64,000 nt of DNA, taken from Streptomyces sp. AP-93. GTDB lineage: Bacteria > Actinomycetota > Actinomycetes > Streptomycetales > Streptomycetaceae. Below the pieces are notes generated by a model that saw nothing but the letters and a program-made list of their open reading frames with translations, had not been told where the DNA came from and made no database searches. A program made the translations under genes and the position numbers. Shown one piece after another: positions 59,536 through 64,000 of the stretch (position 1 is the stretch's first letter; every line of letters begins with the position of its first letter). The DNA is taken from NCBI RefSeq assembly GCF_022808175.1, contig NZ_JALGBX010000012.1:1-64000 (forward strand), read 5' to 3'.

Positions 59536-60909
59536 ATGCTGATGTCCGCCGGCCAGGAGGGCCTGTGGCTGGCCCACCAGCTCGATCCGCAGAGCCCGGC
59601 CTACAACGTCGTCCTCGCCGTCCGGATCCGCACCGCGCTCGACACCGGTGCGCTGCGGCGGGCGCTGACCTTCCTCGTGGAACGTCACGAGCTGCTCCGC
59701 TCCCGCTTCCCCGCGGACGGGGACGGGGACGGCCACGGCGAGGACGCCCGCGACGACGGCCGGCCGGTCCGGCGGACCGTGCCGGCGGACGAGGTGCGCC
59801 TCGACGTGCGGGACGTCCCCGGAGCCGACGACGAGGCCCTCTTCGACCTCGCCCGGAGGGCCGGCGAGGAACCCTTCCGGCTCGCCTCCGAAGGGGCGTT
59901 CCGCGCGGTGCTGCTGCGCCGCGCCCCGGACGACGCGGTGCTGCTCACCGCCACCCACCACATCGTCAGCGACGCCACCTCGCAGTGGATCCTCGTACGC
60001 GACCTGCTCCACGCGTACGAGGCCGCCGCGGCGGGCACCCGCCCGGACTGGCCGCCGCTGGAGGCGACCTGGGACGAGTACGTGGCGGCCGAGCGGCGCC
60101 TGGCCGGCTCCCCGCGCGGCCTGCGCGCCGCCGACTACTGGCGCGAGGTGTGTGCGGACGTCCCCCTGGCGACCCTGCCGGCCGACCGGCCCCGGCCCGC
60201 CTGGCGCACCCTCAACGGAGCCACCCACGAACTGCGTCTGCACGAGGACGACGCGGCGCGGCTGCGCGCCGCCGCCAAGGAATCCCGGCTGACCCCCTTC
60301 GCATGGCTGCTCGGCGCCTTCCAGGCCGCCCTGTACAGATCGGGGAGCGGCCCCCGCTTCCTCATCGGCTGCCCGGCCACCACCCGCCTGCAGCCGGGCA
60401 CCCGCGAAGCCGTGGGCTACTACGTCAACGCCCTGCCGGTCACCGCGGGGATCGGCCCGTCGACCTCCCTCGGGGAGCTGGCGCACGGCGCGCACCTGCA
60501 GCTGCTGCGCGGCATGTCCCACATCGCGTACCCGCTCGAACTCATCGGCCGGGGCGAACTGTTCAAGGTGTCCTTCACCTCGGTCGCCGCCGACCGACTG
60601 CCCGTCCCGGGCCTCTTCCAGGGCCCCGTGGAGCACCGCGGACTGCGCCTGGAGCTGTGCGACGTCCCGCAGCAGGAGGGCCAGCTCGACCTGACGGTGG
60701 AGGTGCTCGAGAGCGCCTCCGGGTTCACCGCGCTCCTGCGGTACAACACCGACCTGTTCGACGCCGCCACCGTCGAGCGGTTCGCGGACACCTACGCGCG
60801 TCTGCTGCGGGCCGGCCTGGACGACCCCGCCGCCCCGGTCGCCGAGGCGTCGCTCGTCGACGCCGACGACCTGGCGTTCCTGCTGGCCCTGGGCAGTGGC
60901 GCGGCATGA
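59536..60909 (+). CDS. Free-standing non-ribosomal peptide condensation domain
   Basis: The 457-residue protein is a single condensation domain. MSAGQEGLWLAHQLDPQSPAYN is motif C1, the catalytic HHxxxD is LLTATHHIVSDATSQW (about 141-146), and GYYVNALPV, then later blocks to DLTVEVLES complete the fold. No adenylation or carrier domain is attached. Because the NRPS at 62572 begins with an adenylation domain, this protein probably joins the acyl chain from ACP 3 to the first amino acid in trans. ATG 59536 is 5 bases after the SbnA-like stop. Confidence 0.87.
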   Translation: MLMSAGQEGLWLAHQLDPQSPAYNVVLAVRIRTALDTGALRRALTFLVERHELLRSRFPADGDGDGHGEDARDDGRPVRRTVPADEVRLDVRDVPGADDEALFDLARRAGEEPFRLASEGAFRAVLLRRAPDDAVLLTATHHIVSDATSQWILVRDLLHAYEAAAAGTRPDWPPLEATWDEYVAAERRLAGSPRGLRAADYWREVCADVPLATLPADRPRPAWRTLNGATHELRLHEDDAARLRAAAKESRLTPFAWLLGAFQAALYRSGSGPRFLIGCPATTRLQPGTREAVGYYVNALPVTAGIGPSTSLGELAHGAHLQLLRGMSHIAYPLELIGRGELFKVSFTSVAADRLPVPGLFQGPVEHRGLRLELCDVPQQEGQLDLTVEVLESASGFTALLRYNTDLFDAATVERFADTYARLLRAGLDDPAAPVAEASLVDADDLAFLLALGSGAA

Positions 60910-60911
60910 AA

Positions 60912-60931
60912 CGTATAGGCCTGGTATAGCC
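60912..60931 (+). promoter_or_regulatory. Paired CGTATAG operator, copy 3 (before the SbnB-like gene)
   Basis: CGTATAGGCCTGGTATAGCC has two GTATAG cores exactly 11 bp apart, closely matching the copy at 40061. It lies 48 bp before the start of the SbnB-like gene, in the gap after the condensation-domain gene, and suggests a third promoter driving the NRPS part. Confidence 0.65.
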
Positions 60932-60978
60932 ACCGACTCGACGATCCAAGAAAGGAAATACGACCGAGAGGAAACCCC

Positions 60979-61977
60979 ATGCTGATACTCCGGCGGGCGG
61001 ACGTGTCGGAAATTCTGTCCGGCAGCGAGTCGGAGATCATCGACCTCGTCGCGGATGCCTACAAGCTCCACGACGAGGGGAAGACCTCCCTGCCGCACTC
61101 GGTGTTCCTGAGGTTCCCCGAGGAGGAGCACGCACGCGACCGGATCATCGGCCTGCCGGCCTACGTCGGCGGCGGCGCCCCCGCCGCGGGCATGAAGTGG
61201 ATCTCCTCCTTCCCCGGCAACATCGACTCCGGCCTGGAGCGGGCCAGCGCGGCCGTCGTCCTGAACTCCCTCGACACCGGCCACCCGGTGGCGTTCGTCG
61301 AAGGCGCCGTCATCTCCGCGAAGCGCACCGCCGCCAGCGCGGCACTGGCCGCCCGCGAACTGACCACCGACGCCCCGCCCGTCTCGGTCCTCCTCATCGG
61401 CTGCGGCGTCATCAACCTGGAGATCCTCCGGTTCCTCGACGCCGCCCTCCCGGACCTGCGCGAGGCCGCGCTCTACGACACCGATCCGGCCCGCGCCGAG
61501 GCGTTCGCCGAGCAGTGCGCCCGTGAGGTGCCCGGCGTCAAGGCCCACCCCGTCACCGACCTGGCCGCCGCCCTGGGCGAGCACCGGCTGGTCTCGCTGG
61601 CCACCACCGCGGCCGAGCCGCACCTGGACCTGGCCGCCTGCGGCCCGGACACGACCGTCCTGCACGTATCGCTCAGGGACCTGACCCCCGAGGCGATCCT
61701 GGCCGCGGTCAACGTGGTCGACGACGCGGACCACGTGTGCCGCGAGCGCACCTCGCTGCACCTGGCCGAACAGCGCACCGGCGACCGCGGCTTCATCGCC
61801 GCCCCGATCGGCGCCCTGCTGCGCGGCACCGCCTCCGTCACCCGCGAGCCCGGCCGGCCCGTCGTCTACTCCCCCTTCGGGCTCGGAGTCCTCGACATCG
61901 CCCTCGCCGCGATGGCCGCGCGCCGCGCCGGCGAACTGGGCCTCGGCGTCCGCGTCGACGACTTCCTGCCCGCGTAG
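60979..61977 (+). CDS. SbnB-like ornithine cyclodeaminase-family dehydrogenase
   Basis: The 332-residue protein has the ornithine cyclodeaminase fold: GMKWISSFPGNIDSGLERAS (substrate Lys), SAKRTAASAALAARELT, the Rossmann block VLLIGCGVINLEILRFL (about 138), and GDRGFIAAPIGALLRG. SbnB is an NAD-dependent enzyme that cleaves the SbnA adduct to L-2,3-diaminopropionate and 2-oxoglutarate. Finding both enzymes predicts diaminopropionate as a building block. An AGGAAA-type site precedes ATG 60979. It is separated from the SbnA-like gene by the condensation domain and an operator. Confidence 0.85.
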   Translation: MLILRRADVSEILSGSESEIIDLVADAYKLHDEGKTSLPHSVFLRFPEEEHARDRIIGLPAYVGGGAPAAGMKWISSFPGNIDSGLERASAAVVLNSLDTGHPVAFVEGAVISAKRTAASAALAARELTTDAPPVSVLLIGCGVINLEILRFLDAALPDLREAALYDTDPARAEAFAEQCAREVPGVKAHPVTDLAAALGEHRLVSLATTAAEPHLDLAACGPDTTVLHVSLRDLTPEAILAAVNVVDDADHVCRERTSLHLAEQRTGDRGFIAAPIGALLRGTASVTREPGRPVVYSPFGLGVLDIALAAMAARRAGELGLGVRVDDFLPA

Positions 61978-62149
61978 CCGGCCGCGCGGGCAGCCCCCGC
62001 GACCCCCGGACCCTACGCCGGCCGCCCGGCACCCCACGGACGGACCCGATGGCCGCATCCCCACGGCCGGACCCGTCCCGGGCGGCGGGCGCCCCCGCCC
62101 TCCTGCGACCACCCAGCACACCCCATCGAAGACGAGCCAAGGAGCCACC

Positions 62150-62371
62150 ATGACCACCCAGCAGACCGACGAGCGCGTCTTCCGCGTCGTGCTCAACGAC
62201 GAAGAGCAGTACTCGATCTGGTGGGCCGACCGCGACCTGCCCGCGGGCTGGCGTGCCGAGGGCACCGAAGGCCCCCGCGAGACCTGCCTCGCCCGCATCT
62301 CCGAGGTCTGGACCGACCTGCGCCCGGCCTCTCTGCGCCGGCGCACGGCCGACGAGTCCGCCGCGGCCTGA
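62150..62371 (+). CDS. MbtH-like NRPS accessory protein
   Basis: The 73-residue protein fits the MbtH pattern: FRVVLNDEEQYSIWWADRDLPAGW, then the three conserved Trp positions and EVWTDLRPASLRRR. MbtH proteins bind adenylation domains and support their folding and activity. It lies 200 bases upstream of the NRPS gene, with AGGAG before the ATG. Confidence 0.92.
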   Translation: MTTQQTDERVFRVVLNDEEQYSIWWADRDLPAGWRAEGTEGPRETCLARISEVWTDLRPASLRRRTADESAAA

Positions 62372-62571
62372 GCCACCCCCGAGGCCGGGCGGCGTCCCGC
62401 CCCCCGGGGAGCCGCCCGGCCGCCCCCCTTCCCCCCCGCTTCCCCCGTTGTCTTCTCCGCCTCCTCCGCCTTCTCCTCCTTCTCCGCTCCGCGAGGAGCC
62501 ACACCCCCCACACCCCTCCCTCCCCGCCACCACCGGAACCACCAAGACCAGGTCCTCGACAGGAGCAAACC
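62372..62571 (+). other. Polypyrimidine intergenic leader before the NRPS
   Basis: The middle of this 200-base gap is a long C/T tract on the plus strand (about 62395-62490), followed by CCACC repeats and CAGGAG before the NRPS GTG. I see no hairpin terminator. It resembles the leader at 58154-58262. Confidence 0.5.
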
Positions 62572-64000
62572 GTGAACGCCGAACTGCTGCCGGAACGCTT
62601 CGCCGTTCAGGCGTCCCGGACACCGGACGCCGTCGCCGTCCTCGATGCCGGGCGGCCCGTGACCTACCGGGAACTGGACCGCGCGGCCAACCGCCTCGGA
62701 CACTTCCTGCGCGGCCAGGGCGCCGGCCCGGGCACCGTGGTGGGGGTGAGCCTGGACCGGGGCGTCAGCCTGGTCGTGGCGCTCCTCGGCGTGTGGAAGG
62801 CGGGCGCCGCGTACGTGCCGCTGGACCCCGGGCACCCGCACGCCCGGCTCACCGGCCTGATCGAGGACTCGGGCGCGCCGCTCGTGCTCGCGGGTCCCGC
62901 GCTCACCGCCGCCGTGCAGGCGGCCGGAGCCCGGGCCATCGACACCGGAGCACTCGCGGCCGAGCTCGCCGCCCTCCCGGACACCGCACCGCAGGGCCCG
63001 GGCACGGACCCCGACTCCCTGGCCTACGCCATCTTCACCTCCGGTTCCACGGGCAGGCCCAAGGCGGTCGCCGTCACCCACGCCGGCCTCGCGAACCGGG
63101 TCGGCTGGACGGTCGCAGAACACGGCCTGGGCCCCGACGACCGGATCCTGCACAAGACCTCGATCGGCTTCGACGCGGCGGGCTGGGAGATCTTCGGACC
63201 GCTCGTCGCGGGCGGCTCCGTCGTCCTGGCCCCGGCCGGAGCCGAACGCGACCCCTCGGCCCTGCTGCGCGCCGTCGCCGAGCACGAGGTGACCGTCCTC
63301 CAGGTGGTGCCCTCGGTGCTGCGCCTGCTCGCCGACGAACCGGCCGAGGCCTGGGCCGGCGCCAAGGCCCTGCGGCTGCTGTTCTCGGCCGGCGAGCCCC
63401 TGCACTTCGAACTCGTCGCCCGCATCCGCGAACGCGCCCCGGAGGAGCTCGAGGTGTGGAACACCTACGGGCCCACCGAATGCGCCATCGACATCACCGC
63501 CCAGCTCGCCGACCCGGCGCGCACCAGCGGCCCCGTCCCGATCGGACGCCCCCTGCCCGGCATGCGGGTGCTCGTCCTGGACCCGGCCGGCGTCCCTGTC
63601 CCCATCGGCGTCCCGGGCGAGCTGTACGCGGGCGGACCCGGCGTCGCCCGCGGCTACCTGGGCCGCCCCGACCTGACCGCCGAACGCTTCGTGCCCGACC
63701 CCTACGGTCCGGCCGGCTCGCGGCTCTACCGCACCGGGGACCAGGTCCGGTGGAACGCGGACCGGACCCTGGAGTACCTCGGCCGCCTCGACCACCAGGT
63801 CAAGGTGAACGGCGTCCGCATCGAGCCCGGCGAGATCGAGTCCGCGCTCGCCTCTCACCCGTACGTCACCGGCGCCGTCGTCACCGCCCACGCGGCCGAG
63901 GGCGAGGGAGAGGGCAAGCGGCTCGCCGCCCACCTCACCGCCCGCGCCGCACTCACCACCGAGGACCTGCGCGCCTTCCTGCGGGACCGGCTGCCCGACA
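62572..64000 (+). CDS. Non-ribosomal peptide synthetase, first adenylation domain (continues past the window)
   Basis: The gene starts at GTG 62572 after CAGGAG and is open to the edge (476 codons seen). It begins directly with an adenylation domain. Visible motifs are YAIFTSGSTGRPKAVAVTH (A3), FDAAGWEIFGPL (A4), NTYGPTECAID (A5), LYRTGDQVRW (A7) and GRLDHQVKVNGVRIEPGEIE (A8); the window ends just before A10. By eye, the specificity positions read D-A-W-Q-F-A-T-I-D. I do not match this exactly to a known code; the first five recall glutamine-type pockets, with low confidence. No condensation domain precedes it, which fits the free-standing one upstream. Confidence 0.92.
   Translation, partial: MNAELLPERFAVQASRTPDAVAVLDAGRPVTYRELDRAANRLGHFLRGQGAGPGTVVGVSLDRGVSLVVALLGVWKAGAAYVPLDPGHPHARLTGLIEDSGAPLVLAGPALTAAVQAAGARAIDTGALAAELAALPDTAPQGPGTDPDSLAYAIFTSGSTGRPKAVAVTHAGLANRVGWTVAEHGLGPDDRILHKTSIGFDAAGWEIFGPLVAGGSVVLAPAGAERDPSALLRAVAEHEVTVLQVVPSVLRLLADEPAEAWAGAKALRLLFSAGEPLHFELVARIRERAPEELEVWNTYGPTECAIDITAQLADPARTSGPVPIGRPLPGMRVLVLDPAGVPVPIGVPGELYAGGPGVARGYLGRPDLTAERFVPDPYGPAGSRLYRTGDQVRWNADRTLEYLGRLDHQVKVNGVRIEPGEIESALASHPYVTGAVVTAHAAEGEGEGKRLAAHLTARAALTTEDLRAFLRDRLPD

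Noticed and set aside
59470-63933. About 1490-codon minus-strand frame opposite the condensation domain, SbnB-like, MbtH and NRPS genes
   Set aside because: All four plus-strand genes have clear catalytic motifs; the antisense frame has none.

Overview
The window is very GC-rich, has GTG/ATG starts with GGAGG-type ribosome sites and chains of 4-base overlapping genes. It carries a tap-tpg telomere-maintenance pair and a plasmid-type parA-parB pair. This points to Streptomyces (or a close relative) and, most simply, to one arm of a linear plasmid; a chromosome end that has absorbed a linear plasmid is the alternative. The first ~0.5 kb is a decaying tandem array of small hairpins like those of Streptomyces telomeric and subtelomeric DNA.

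Layout. 1-10.3 kb is the replicon-maintenance region: hairpin array, operator-rich leader, two overlapping winged-helix (RepL/MarR-like) genes, tpg, tap, parB, parA, a gamma-butyrolactone-receptor-like TetR gene and a second TetR gene. It is peppered with a 15-bp palindrome, GTTAACGSCGTTAAC, also found inside the tap and parB coding sequences and as a six-copy array at 9978-10292; this is a candidate centromere. 10.3-30.3 kb is accessory cargo: epoxide hydrolase, epimerase plus ECF41 sigma factor, DinB-like protein, flavoprotein, hydrolases, regulators, two inverted DUF1772 membrane genes, NADP-glutamate dehydrogenase, MatB-like malonyl-CoA synthetase, EamA exporter, GNAT enzymes, and a GbsR/MarR-DUF4097-ABC export unit. 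30.3-36.4 kb is a second plasmid-like region with iteron-like repeats, several more winged-helix genes, a frameshifted gene, a leucine-rich-repeat gene and gene fragments.

36.4-64 kb (running off the right edge) is a biosynthetic gene cluster for an acylated non-ribosomal peptide. Acyl-CoA carboxylase beta and epsilon genes (malonyl-CoA supply) lie beside a LuxR-type regulator. A large operon follows with a discrete type II polyketide synthase of the highly reducing kind: three ketosynthases with intact Cys-His-His, three ketosynthase-like partners lacking the Cys, two ACPs, a split dehydratase pair, a FabG-type ketoreductase, a FabL-like enoyl reductase, a double-hotdog protein, an alpha/beta hydrolase and a DsbA/GST-kappa-like isomerase. 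Then comes a fatty-acyl-AMP ligase, two acyl-CoA dehydrogenases and a third ACP, as in ramoplanin- and friulimicin-type lipopeptide clusters. SbnA-like and SbnB-like genes predict L-2,3-diaminopropionate, with a free-standing condensation domain, an MbtH protein and the first adenylation domain of an NRPS.

A motif of two CGTATAG-like heptamers 11 bp apart lies upstream of three points in the cluster (40061, 52783, 60912) and is a candidate operator for the LuxR regulator. The likely product is a polyene- or dienoyl-acylated, diaminopropionate-containing lipopeptide. I could not match it to a known compound from sequence alone.
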